64,000 bases of DNA from JASGDC01 sp047608145 (GTDB lineage Bacteria; Actinomycetota; Actinomycetes; Actinomycetales; Micrococcaceae). The stretch covers positions 1 through 64,000 of the forward strand of contig JASGDC010000010.1 in the NCBI GenBank assembly GCA_047608145.1, given 5' to 3'. Below are positions 33,796-41,624 of the stretch, piece after piece. Numbering within the stretch: the first letter of the stretch is position 1; the number at the start of each line of letters is the position of its first letter. The notes under the pieces are model-generated. The model was not told the DNA's origin and searched no databases. It worked only from the letters and a program-made list of their open reading frames with translations. The position numbers were made by a program, and so were the translations under genes.

Positions 33796-34767
33796 ATGAA
33801 ATCTAACTCTGTTCGCAAATTAGTTCTTCTTGCAACTGCTACATCTGCAGGTATCGCTGCTGCTGCGCCAGCACAAGCTACTGAGGTAGCTACAACAAAC
33901 GCAAACGTAGGTAACGCTACACAAGTTGCTCCACAAAACGTTGTTAACGTATCTTCAGACGTGGTACTTAACGTAGCTCGTACTCCTTACACAGCAGTAA
34001 CTGGCAACAACGGTGCTACTGCCACTGCAAATAATAATGATTACTACAGTAACTCTTACTGGCAAAATCAAGCCTCTTCTAATGGTTGGTCATCATACTG
34101 GTACTATGATGCAAATGGTAATAAACAGACTGTTAGTGGTAGTGACTCTAACAACACTTCATCTAACACAGCTACTACTACAACTAATAACTCAACTACA
34201 GGTACTAACACTAGCAACTCAAACTCTTCTGACTACTGGGCTCAACAAGCTTCTTCTAATGGTTGGGGTTCTTACTGGTACTATGATGCAAATGGTAATA
34301 AGCAGACTGTAACTAACGGTACAGATTCTAGCTCAAATACTGGTACTACAACTAACAGTACTACTGGTACTACTACAACTACTACTGGTACAGATACTAC
34401 AAGCACTACTACAACTGGTAGCTCTAGTGATGCAGCTAGTGTTGCAGCTAGTTATGTTGGAAGTGACTACTACGATGTTGGTACATGTACTGGTTTCACT
34501 AGCATGGTTTACAATCAGGTTGGTATCGAATTGCCTCAAGGCTATCCAGCTGATCAAGCTGCATGGGCATTGGCTAACGGTGCAACTTTAACTACAAACC
34601 CAGTTTCTGGTGATTTGGTAATCCAGGAAGATGGTGGATCAGGTTCTGCACATGCTGGTATTTACGCTGGTGACGGTAATATGTATGCAGCTACTAACCC
34701 ACAGCAAGGCGTTATGTTACAGCCTGTTTCATGGGGTTCTGGTACTTCTTACTACCACTTCAGCTAA
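33796..34767 (+). CDS. Secreted NlpC/P60 cell-wall hydrolase with WxSYWYYDANGNKQT repeats
   Basis: A 323-residue exported protein. Signal peptide with predicted cleavage after A28 (AAPAQA). Two near-identical repeats of about 26 residues (88-113 and 146-172) contain SSNGW and YWYYDANGNKQTV and may bind wall polymers. A Thr/Ser-rich linker (174-210) leads to an NlpC/P60-type domain with catalytic Cys231 (GTCTGF) and His286 (SAHAGIYAG). Likely cleaves peptidoglycan peptides. Expression is under the c-di-AMP riboswitch in its 5' leader; a strong terminator follows. Confidence 0.88.
   Translation: MKSNSVRKLVLLATATSAGIAAAAPAQATEVATTNANVGNATQVAPQNVVNVSSDVVLNVARTPYTAVTGNNGATATANNNDYYSNSYWQNQASSNGWSSYWYYDANGNKQTVSGSDSNNTSSNTATTTTNNSTTGTNTSNSNSSDYWAQQASSNGWGSYWYYDANGNKQTVTNGTDSSSNTGTTTNSTTGTTTTTTGTDTTSTTTTGSSSDAASVAASYVGSDYYDVGTCTGFTSMVYNQVGIELPQGYPADQAAWALANGATLTTNPVSGDLVIQEDGGSGSAHAGIYAGDGNMYAATNPQQGVMLQPVSWGSGTSYYHFS
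34057..34318 (+). repeat. Intragenic duplication coding for the repeat units
   Basis: Two copies of about 80 bases (34057-34138 and 34232-34313) differ at only a handful of positions; the stretch from CTTCTAATGGTTGG to AATAAACAGACTG is almost unchanged. Unit number could vary between strains. Confidence 0.75.
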
Positions 34768-34820
34768 TAATAAAGTTTTGAGCCTAAAGGCTTAAAAATC
34801 CTTTAAAAAGGAAGTCTTCT

Positions 34821-34859
34821 AAAAGCCACAGTTTAACTTGTTTAAACTGTGGCTTTTTT
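34821..34859 (+). terminator. Strong terminator of the NlpC/P60 gene
   Basis: AAAAGCCACAGTTTAA and TTTAAACTGTGGCTTTT pair perfectly around a 4-base loop, ending in a T-run. It is symmetric enough (A-run on the other side) to serve the convergent pseudouridine synthase gene too. Confidence 0.93.
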
Positions 34860-34900
34860 AATGTCTGAATATAGATATTTAGTTCATTCTTATAAGTAGT

Positions 34901-35761
34901 TTAAGCTATCGTTAATTTTTTCTTAGATGTAAAAGTATGATGTATTCCAGTTATTGGATCAGTAAAAGCAAGAGTCTTCGCTAGTAGTTTTAATGGTTTT
35001 GTGAAATCTTCTTTTTTAGGTAATGGTTGTATATCTGGGTAATATGTATCGTTGAGTATCGGTAACCCTAAATAGTTCATGTGTGCACGTAATTGATGAA
35101 ACTTACCAGTTTCAGGTTTGAGTGTATATAACGATAATTTATTATTTTGTGGAATCTCAGAAATTATCACAGTTTTACTATTAGCGATTCCGAGTACTAT
35201 TTGTGCTTGTAATGATGCTTTAGTTTTAACTAATTTATTTTCAATCGTGTATGGAAGTTTGAGGTTAGATACGGGAGCTAGAGCTTCGTAAGTTTTGGTA
35301 ACCTGCTTATTTTGAAACAGCATACTGTAAACTCTGCGGTCTTTAGGGAGCTTTGATAGTGCAACTACTCCCGCAGTTAAGCGGTCTAATCTATGCAGTG
35401 GGGCAATATCTTCATATCCTTGTAACCTAAGCCGAGTTACTACAGTTTCACGAAGATGTTTCCCGCTAGGAATCGTTGCTAGAAAATGTGGCTTATCGAT
35501 AATAAGTAGATGTTCATCCTCATATAGGATTTCAAAATTAAAGGGTATCGGTTCTTCTGCAAATGGTTGCCGATAAACATAAATAAGCTTTGGTAATGCA
35601 GAATCTAAAGATAAATCATTGCCATGCTCGTCTAATAACTTTAATGGTTTTGGTTGCGGGCCAAATTTAGCTACTAAATAGGATCCAACAGTTTCTTTAT
35701 CAGTATTACCAACCATCACCTTGCTTGGGCGCAATCCATTTAAAAGCGGTGGTTGATACAT
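34901..35761 (-). CDS. RluA-family pseudouridine synthase
   Basis: A 286-residue enzyme that isomerises uridines in rRNA or tRNA. The catalytic motif PLHRLDRLTAGVVAL contains the conserved Asp. The N-terminal 80 residues form a shortened S4-like region (EHGNDLSLDSALPKLIYVYR), and EDEHLLIIDKPHFLATIPSG precedes the core. Target site is not predictable. Single-gene transcript. Confidence 0.88.
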   Translation of the reverse strand: MYQPPLLNGLRPSKVMVGNTDKETVGSYLVAKFGPQPKPLKLLDEHGNDLSLDSALPKLIYVYRQPFAEEPIPFNFEILYEDEHLLIIDKPHFLATIPSGKHLRETVVTRLRLQGYEDIAPLHRLDRLTAGVVALSKLPKDRRVYSMLFQNKQVTKTYEALAPVSNLKLPYTIENKLVKTKASLQAQIVLGIANSKTVIISEIPQNNKLSLYTLKPETGKFHQLRAHMNYLGLPILNDTYYPDIQPLPKKEDFTKPLKLLAKTLAFTDPITGIHHTFTSKKKLTIA

Positions 35762-35895
35762 GTATAATCCTTAGTTAATTTAGCTACAATTATAATTTTA
35801 ACTTCAATTAAACTAGTGAAGGTTACTTAGAGTACATTTTAATTTTTCCTCATATAAGAGGTAAAAGTATGTTTGAAAAAATTAAGGTACACCCA

Positions 35896-35923
35896 TTCGA
35901 CAAGGTTTAAAGCCTGATATAAT
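35896..35923 (+). promoter_or_regulatory. Promoter of tRNA-Arg(CCT)
   Basis: -35-like TTCGAC (35896-35901) and -10 TATAAT (35918-35923) preceded by TG, spacer 16, ending 20 bases before the tRNA. Confidence 0.6.
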
Positions 35924-35942
35924 GCTAAAGATACTGAAAAAA

Positions 35943-36019
35943 GCGCTTGTAGCTCAGTAGGATAGAGCGTCCCTCTCCTAAAGGGAAGGCCGTGGGTTCG
36001 ATTCCCGCCAAGCGCACCA
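35943..36019 (+). tRNA. tRNA-Arg (anticodon CCT), CCA encoded
   Basis: Acceptor GCGCTTG with CAAGCGC, anticodon loop CTCCTAA (CCT, reading AGG), T-arm GTGGGTTCGATTCCCGC, discriminator A and genomic CCA (36017-36019). It is the only tRNA gene here with encoded CCA. The restriction-modification genes start about 80 bases downstream, so this may be an integration point. Confidence 0.94.
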
Positions 36020-36101
36020 ATAAATTTATATTAGATTACTATTTGATAAGTTTTGTCAGTGGTAACTGTTAACTTTTATTTAGAGTAAAGATAACTAATG
36101 T

Positions 36102-37835
36102 ATGAGAATTATGAATTCAATAGAAGATATTAAGCCTAAACCATTTGTTAAATGGGCCGGTGGTAAGCGACAATTACTAAAGCAGTTTAAAGAGCTTGAT
36201 TTATATCCGCCTAATACTTATGACAGAATGGATAATAAATATTTTGAACCTTTCTTAGGTGGTGGGGCAGTTTTTTTTGATCTATTGCCAGAACGCGCAA
36301 TACTTTCTGATTCGAATAGAGAATTGATTACTACCTATAAGGTTATTAGAGATAACGTAGAAGAACTTATTCTTTCATTAAAAGAACATGTATATGAGAA
36401 AGAATACTATCTAAAAATTAGAGCTCAAAATGTAGAAGAATTATCTGATATAGAGGTTGCTTCTAGATTCCTTTTTCTTAATAGAACTGGTTTTAATGGT
36501 CTTTATAGAGTTAATAGAAAAGGTCAGTTTAATGTTCCATTTGGGCGCTATACGAATCCAATAATTTGTGATGAGGTTAATTTACGAGCAGTTTCTAAGA
36601 CACTGCAACGTGTAGCGGTCGAAGTTAAAGACTATAGAAAGGTTCTTGAGAAGGCAAAAAAAGGAGATTTCATATATTTTGATCCTCCTTATTACCCGGT
36701 AAATGAGACATCTTATTTTACTTCTTATACATCCGATAAATTTTTGAAAGAAGAGCAGAAAGAGTTAAGAGATGTATTTGTAAAGTTACATAGACGAGGG
36801 TGTTTAGTTATGCTCTCAAATTCGGATACTCCATTAATTAATGACCTTTATTCTGGTATAGAAGGAATAAAGGTTAATAAGCTTTTTGCGAAACGTTCAA
36901 TTAATGCAAAAGCTGCAAAACGAGGGAAAGTAACTGAAGTTCTCGTTACAAACTATTTAAATAATAAGGAAATAACCATGGAAAAAGATTTTGAGGCTTT
37001 CATAAATAGTCTAAAAAGTTCAATTAAAACATGGGACTATTTTGTCAACCGGAATAAAGTTTTTAAGAATAGTTCCGAGTTAGAAATCCTACTTAATAAT
37101 TTAAACTATCTTTTAGGGAAAGACAATTTAAAAAAAGAATTTACTAAGCTGTATAAAACTAATCCAAACATTGTGAAAGCTTTACCTGTTCTTATTGCAG
37201 CTCGAGAGAAGAAGTTTGAGGTATATGATAAGTACACAAAAGAATCTGAATTTTTTGACTTTACTAGACAAGATCGTAAACCTGAAGATTATTATGAATT
37301 TATTGTAAAAACTGGGTTAGTAAAACTATTTCAGCAAGATGGAATTAAGAATTTAGTTGACTATGTTGTTGGAGTTGAGGTTGGCCTAGATAGTAATGGG
37401 CGAAAGAACCGTACAGGTAAGTTAATGGAAGAGATTGTGCAGGTATTTTTAGATGAGTTTTGTAGCTTGAATAATTTAGAATATATGGCGCAAGCGCGAC
37501 CTGCAGCAATTAAAAAAGAGTGGGGAGTTGAAGTAAAAGTTGATAAATCAGCTAGAAGCTTTGACTTTGCCGTTTACAACTCTCATAACAATAAATTAAA
37601 GTTATTTGAAACAAACTTTTACAATGGTGGAGGTTCTAAACTGAAAGCTGTTTGTGGGGAGTTTAAAGGCCTATATGATGAACTTCAAGTTCAAGATATT
37701 GAACTTGTTTGGGTAACTGATGGGCTTGGTTGGAATACGGCAAAGCGTCCTTTAGAAGAAACATACAATCACAATGATCACGTATTCAATTTGAGTATGT
37801 TGGAAGATGGTGTTCTTTTAAAATTGGACTGGTAG
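36102..37835 (+). CDS. Fused Dam-type methyltransferase and DpnII-type endonuclease
   Basis: Residues 1-285 are an alpha-class adenine methyltransferase of the Dam/DpnM group: FVKWAGGK (15-22), EPFLGGG (49-55) and DPPY (194-197), predicted to methylate GATC. Residues 293-577 resemble the DpnII endonuclease (NLVDYVVGVEVGLDSNGRKN, KNRTGKLMEE), which cuts unmethylated GATC. These are normally two proteins; here the frame is open through the junction (VTEVLVTNYLNNKEITM). Met293 (ATG 36978) has its own AAGGA 7 bases upstream, so a free endonuclease could also be made. Lower G+C than its neighbours and location beside a tRNA suggest acquisition. Confidence 0.88.
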   Translation: MRIMNSIEDIKPKPFVKWAGGKRQLLKQFKELDLYPPNTYDRMDNKYFEPFLGGGAVFFDLLPERAILSDSNRELITTYKVIRDNVEELILSLKEHVYEKEYYLKIRAQNVEELSDIEVASRFLFLNRTGFNGLYRVNRKGQFNVPFGRYTNPIICDEVNLRAVSKTLQRVAVEVKDYRKVLEKAKKGDFIYFDPPYYPVNETSYFTSYTSDKFLKEEQKELRDVFVKLHRRGCLVMLSNSDTPLINDLYSGIEGIKVNKLFAKRSINAKAAKRGKVTEVLVTNYLNNKEITMEKDFEAFINSLKSSIKTWDYFVNRNKVFKNSSELEILLNNLNYLLGKDNLKKEFTKLYKTNPNIVKALPVLIAAREKKFEVYDKYTKESEFFDFTRQDRKPEDYYEFIVKTGLVKLFQQDGIKNLVDYVVGVEVGLDSNGRKNRTGKLMEEIVQVFLDEFCSLNNLEYMAQARPAAIKKEWGVEVKVDKSARSFDFAVYNSHNNKLKLFETNFYNGGGSKLKAVCGEFKGLYDELQVQDIELVWVTDGLGWNTAKRPLEETYNHNDHVFNLSMLEDGVLLKLDW

Positions 37836-37848
37836 TTTAAGGAGCTAT

Positions 37849-38589
37849 ATGAAACTTCATCCTAAAGAGTTCGATTTAGAATGCACAACTGTTTGGGCTT
37901 TTCCTCGTCGTGGTAATTGGGCTACACATAAGTCTGACTGGCGTGGAAACTGGGCGCCAGAAGTAGTGCGAAATCTCATACTTCGCTACTCCAAAGAGGG
38001 AGATATACTGTTAGACCCTATGATTGGTGGTGGAACCACAGCAATTGAAGCAAAAGTACTCAATAGAAATATTATTTGTTCAGATATTAATGAAAAAGCA
38101 CTGACTCGGACTCATCAATCATTAGATTTCGATAGTGATAGTACTGCTACTCAAACACTCTTTAAAAGTGATGCTAGAACCCTGAATACGATTAAAGATG
38201 AAAGTATCGATCTTATTCTAACTCATCCACCATATGCGGATATCATAAAGTATAGTGATGGTACAATCCCAAATGACCTTTCAAATATCCATGATATTGA
38301 TGAGTTTGCTAATGAGATGGAAAAGGTAGCTACAGAGTTGTTTAGAGTACTTAAAAAGGGAAAGTTTTGTGCAATTCTAATGGGCGATACTCGTCGCAAT
38401 AAGATGTATCAACCTATGGCATATAAGGTTATGGAACGTTTTTTAAAAGTAGGTTTCCAATTAAAAGAAGATATTATTAAACGTCAATATAATTGTAAAG
38501 CCACAGGATTTTGGGTTAGCAGGTCTAAAGATTATAACTTTCTACTCATAATGCATGAACATCTTTTTATTTTTAAGAAATTAAATTAA
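37849..38589 (+). CDS. Second DNA methyltransferase of the restriction locus
   Basis: A 246-residue SAM-dependent methyltransferase. The N-terminal GNWATHKSDWRGNW is followed by the SAM motif LDPMIGGGTTAIEAK (about 56-70) and the catalytic THPPYADIIKY (about 125-135). The motif order, SAM site before catalytic site, and the THPPY form indicate an amino-methyltransferase acting on DNA. It starts 13 bases after the fusion gene with AGGAGC upstream, so they form one operon. In DpnII systems a second methylase (DpnA) protects single-stranded GATC; this protein is not an obvious DpnA but may play that part, or belong to another specificity. Confidence 0.75.
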   Translation: MKLHPKEFDLECTTVWAFPRRGNWATHKSDWRGNWAPEVVRNLILRYSKEGDILLDPMIGGGTTAIEAKVLNRNIICSDINEKALTRTHQSLDFDSDSTATQTLFKSDARTLNTIKDESIDLILTHPPYADIIKYSDGTIPNDLSNIHDIDEFANEMEKVATELFRVLKKGKFCAILMGDTRRNKMYQPMAYKVMERFLKVGFQLKEDIIKRQYNCKATGFWVSRSKDYNFLLIMHEHLFIFKKLN

Positions 38590-38926
38590 TTAAATTTGTT
38601 TCCAATAAATAGCCAACGCAAAGTTAGTCGCTGAAATTACAATAAAGCCAATTGCAATATTTAGTTTTCCAATAGCTATTAACATCACTGCTGTACCGAC
38701 AAAAAGTACCATTTCAGTGAATTACTAGCCAGGGCATCCGTAAACGATAATTAGCTTGTGGTGCAAGAAACAAACCCCAAATAATTATGACAATAAGCGG
38801 TGTGCCTATAGAAAATATATAGCGCAGTGAGTTTGGACTTGATATTAGATGATAACCACCATAGGCGTAGAAAATTATCATAGCAATCTCTAAGAAGAAA
38901 GCGAGTGCAAGATTAACTATCTTCAT
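38590..38926 (-). pseudogene. DUF2568 (YrdB-like) membrane protein gene, frameshifted
   Basis: 38926-38714 encodes the first 70 residues of a small DUF2568-type membrane protein (LALAFFLEIAMIIFYAYGGY, GLFLAPQANYRLRMPW). The remainder (MVLFVGTAVMLIAIGKLN...) continues in another frame to a stop at 38590, so one base was gained or lost near 38712. Function of the family is unknown. Its end abuts the stop of the methyltransferase gene. Confidence 0.75.
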
Positions 38927-38998
38927 AACTACTCTTTAGCTATATTTTCATGATAACACTGAGGTTTTTCTAGCTGACGGTAGATGTGCAAGGAGCAG

Positions 38999-39640
38999 TT
39001 AGCTTTCTATGATTTTATTTAGTTCAGTGACACTAAGGTTTGCCCCAAAAGCATCAGTTCCAGTTTCTAACTTTTTGCCACTTGCAAGGTTACCAATAAT
39101 TAATGGATTAAAGCCAAAGTTATCTACTAATTTTGCAACGATATCAACATCAAGCTCGTCATTGCCAGCAATTGCAATTGCTTTTCTATCAGCAACCTCA
39201 GCAGGTTTAGTTTCATCATGCAAATCATGGTAACCCATATGGTTAAAAGCTTTAACTACATGAGACGAGTTTAAGTATTCTTGCACAGCTTCACTAGTGG
39301 AAAGGTCATTTGGAATAATATCTTCACGTTTGCCATCGACTTCCCACCAATAGTTCATAGCATCAATTATCAATTTTCCTGCAAGCTCTTTACGTGGCAG
39401 TTGTTTATACTTACCAAGAGGTAGCGCCAAGATAACCACATCAGACTTTTGGCAGACTTCTACGCTAGCAGTGGCAGCGGCACCAGGAGCTAGCACTTCT
39501 ACAGTTAATGCAATTTTTGCTGGATCACCTGAGCCAGCAATATAAACTTGATAGCCAGCTTTTAGGGCAAGCTCAGCTAAAGTAATGCCAAGCTTGCCAG
39601 CTCCTAATATTCCAACAGTTTTTATCTTCGCCACAATCAC
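38999..39640 (-). CDS. NADPH-dependent F420 reductase-like protein
   Basis: A 213-residue NADP-binding protein: GILGAGKLGITLAELALKAG Rossmann motif at the N-terminus and VVILALPLGKY, characteristic of the NADP oxidoreductase, coenzyme F420-dependent family. The actual substrate is uncertain and many relatives act without F420. Overlaps the upstream LLM-type oxidoreductase gene by 4 bases, so the two probably work together. Confidence 0.75.
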   Translation of the reverse strand: MIVAKIKTVGILGAGKLGITLAELALKAGYQVYIAGSGDPAKIALTVEVLAPGAAATASVEVCQKSDVVILALPLGKYKQLPRKELAGKLIIDAMNYWWEVDGKREDIIPNDLSTSEAVQEYLNSSHVVKAFNHMGYHDLHDETKPAEVADRKAIAIAGNDELDVDIVAKLVDNFGFNPLIIGNLASGKKLETGTDAFGANLSVTELNKIIES

Positions 39641-40683
39641 TGTCCTTTAAGGATTTCTTTAACACGAGGTATAACTTCTTTTCCATATAGTTCAATATTT
39701 TTTAATCTTGCAACAGCTGGAAAGGTTCCAAAGCCATAAACCATATCGAAACGACGAGCATCTAAAATCTGCAGGGTATTTGCAATTTTCTTAGCAACAG
39801 TTTCTGGAGATCCAATGTAGTATGAACCGTGCTCTACTTCGTTCATAAATCTTTCTTTGGTCATCGGTGTCCAGCCACGTTCTTTACCAATTCGATCCAT
39901 TTGTTTTTTGAAGTTTGGGAAAGCTAGCTCTCTAGCTTCTTCATCAGTTTCTGCCACAAAACCAGGAGAGTGTACGGCCACTGGATAAATTGGATTACCG
40001 TATTGCTCTGCAGCACGACGATATAACGTAGTGTAAGCTTTGAAGCGGTCTGGACTGCCACCAATAATTGCAAATACTACAGGTAGATTATATGCAGCTG
40101 CTCTTACCACTGAATTAGGAGAACCGCCAACGCCAATCATGGTATCAAGTTTGCCAGATTCAGTCTTTGGGAAAACATCAGCATTGTGCAGTGAAGCTCT
40201 TAATTGACCATTCCAAGTAACTGGTTTTTCAGTTAATAATTTTGAGAATAAATCTAATTTTTCGTTAAAGAGTTCTTCGTAATCAGTAAGATTAAAACCA
40301 AAAAGAGGGAAGGATTCTGTAAAAGATCCACGGCCTAAAATTACTTGAGCTCGACCATTTGAAATAGCATCAAGGGTAGAAAAGCGTTCAAAAACTCGTA
40401 CTGGCTCATCTGAACTAAGTACTGTAACTCCTGAAGCTAGCTTGATGTTTTTAGTTTTACTTGCAATCCCAGCTAACACCATTTCTGGGCTAGAAATAGC
40501 GAAATCATCGCGGTGATGTTCACCTAGTGCAATTGCATCAATACCAAGTCTGTCAGCTAAAATAGCTTCCTTTACTACCAGTCGAATTGATTCGGCATAA
40601 CTCATCAGTTTACCTTCATCATCCAGAGCTAAGTCACCAAAAGTATCCAAGGCAAATTCATATTTTTCGTTAGTGTTTGTCAT
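39637..40683 (-). CDS. Luciferase-like (LLM) flavin-dependent oxidoreductase
   Basis: A 348-residue TIM-barrel protein of the bacterial luciferase-like monooxygenase class, with typical segments (DAIALGEHHRDDFAISSPEMVLAG, GRAQVILGRGSF). It uses reduced FMN or F420; the substrate is not predictable. Middle gene of an operon that begins with an ArsR-type regulator and ends with a reductase that could supply the cofactor. Confidence 0.82.
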   Translation of the reverse strand: MTNTNEKYEFALDTFGDLALDDEGKLMSYAESIRLVVKEAILADRLGIDAIALGEHHRDDFAISSPEMVLAGIASKTKNIKLASGVTVLSSDEPVRVFERFSTLDAISNGRAQVILGRGSFTESFPLFGFNLTDYEELFNEKLDLFSKLLTEKPVTWNGQLRASLHNADVFPKTESGKLDTMIGVGGSPNSVVRAAAYNLPVVFAIIGGSPDRFKAYTTLYRRAAEQYGNPIYPVAVHSPGFVAETDEEARELAFPNFKKQMDRIGKERGWTPMTKERFMNEVEHGSYYIGSPETVAKKIANTLQILDARRFDMVYGFGTFPAVARLKNIELYGKEVIPRVKEILKGQ

Positions 40684-40698
40684 TTTTATAATTCTTTC

Positions 40699-40983
40699 TT
40701 AAAGCTTTGTGGCATCTATCCCGATGCTTTCTAATAATTCATTATTAAGTTGATAGTATTTTGTGGCACCTTGTTTGCGTGCAGTTACCACTTTGGCTGA
40801 AACTAGCTTATTAAAGTGGTGGCTCATAGTTGGTTGGGACAGATTCAAAGCATTGCCGCAGCCAGAGATAATTTCATTGCTGGTTACTTCGTTTTTATCC
40901 CGTGCAAGTTTGCGAATAATGTCTAGTCTAGTGTCATCTGCAAGACTTTTTAGGACTGCAGCGACATCAATTTTTTGTTCCAT
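40699..40983 (-). CDS. ArsR-family transcriptional regulator
   Basis: A 94-residue winged-helix repressor with the ArsR DNA-reading helix LSQPTMSHHFNKLVSAKVV. There is no CVC metal motif, so it is unlikely to be an arsenic sensor; it may respond to a redox or organic signal. First gene of the operon with the LLM oxidoreductase and reductase. A perfect 12-bp-arm palindrome lies 18 bases upstream and is the probable operator. Confidence 0.88.
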   Translation of the reverse strand: MEQKIDVAAVLKSLADDTRLDIIRKLARDKNEVTSNEIISGCGNALNLSQPTMSHHFNKLVSAKVVTARKQGATKYYQLNNELLESIGIDATKL

Positions 40984-41000
40984 GCTCTAATTATATAGAA

Positions 41001-41028
41001 ACATTTATATATTTTAATATATAAATGT
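41001..41028. promoter_or_regulatory. Palindromic operator, probably for the ArsR protein
   Basis: ACATTTATATAT (41001-41012) and ATATATAAATGT (41017-41028) are perfect complements around TTTA. Size and AT-rich core resemble ArsR-family operators, and it sits in front of the ArsR gene. Confidence 0.7.
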
Positions 41029-41060
41029 AAAATAGCCTTACCTCTTGAATCATCAAGGGG

Positions 41061-41090
41061 TTTACAAAACTATACACCAAGTGTATAGTT
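41061..41090 (+). promoter_or_regulatory. padR promoter with overlapping operator
   Basis: -35 TTTACA (41061-41066), -10 TATAGT (41084-41089), spacer 17. The palindrome AACTATACAC-CAA-GTGTATAGTT (41068-41090) covers the spacer and -10 box, fitting self-repression by PadR. The -10 box ends 7 bases before the ATG at 41097, so the mRNA should be leaderless. Confidence 0.75.
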
Positions 41091-41096
41091 GCATTT

Positions 41097-41624
41097 ATGA
41101 GCGCACAATATGCATTATTAGGGTTTTTGAAGGAGACTCCAAACTACGGTTACGAGTTGAAAAAAATGTATGACAATTATTTTGGAGCAGATAAGGAAAT
41201 TCTGCCAGGTCAAGTTTATTCCACACTAGCTCGACTAAAACGTGATGAAAAAATTGCTGAAGTCATCGATGATGAAGTTAGTGGTGGTCCAGAGCGAGTC
41301 AAATATAAGATTACACCACTTGGTGAATTAGCTTTGCGTACTTGGTTAAATACGCCAGAAGCACCATCACCACAGCTAAAAGCCACACTATATATGAAAA
41401 CAGTTCTGGCAATCATTGAAAGCGGAGACGCAGCACCATTTTTGGATAATCAACGCCGTGCCCATATTCAGCGTATGCGTGAATTAACTAAGCAACGTCG
41501 TGAGACGAATCTTGCTAATAAATTACTAATTGACCATGCTATTTTCCATCTAGAGGCTGATTTACGTTGGATTGATCTAACTAGTTCACGCCTAACTACA
41601 TTAAAAGAGGAGCTATCACTATGA
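41097..41624 (+). CDS. PadR-family transcriptional regulator
   Basis: A 175-residue PadR regulator: N-terminal winged helix beginning YALLGFLKETPNYGYELKKMYDNYF, with GQVYSTLARLKRDEKI as recognition region, and a C-terminal helical dimerisation domain. It overlaps the ABC ATPase gene by 4 bases and should repress its own operon, as PadR proteins next to ABC exporters commonly do. Confidence 0.9.
   Translation: MSAQYALLGFLKETPNYGYELKKMYDNYFGADKEILPGQVYSTLARLKRDEKIAEVIDDEVSGGPERVKYKITPLGELALRTWLNTPEAPSPQLKATLYMKTVLAIIESGDAAPFLDNQRRAHIQRMRELTKQRRETNLANKLLIDHAIFHLEADLRWIDLTSSRLTTLKEELSL

Noticed and set aside
33796..34557. CRISPR-like or microsatellite array in the Thr/Ser-rich linker
   Set aside because: The repeats are in frame within a secreted protein (ACT/ACA codon runs) and lack spacers of constant size.
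36102..36977. Housekeeping Dam methylase
   Set aside because: The in-frame DpnII-like domain and AT-rich, tRNA-adjacent context indicate a restriction-modification origin.
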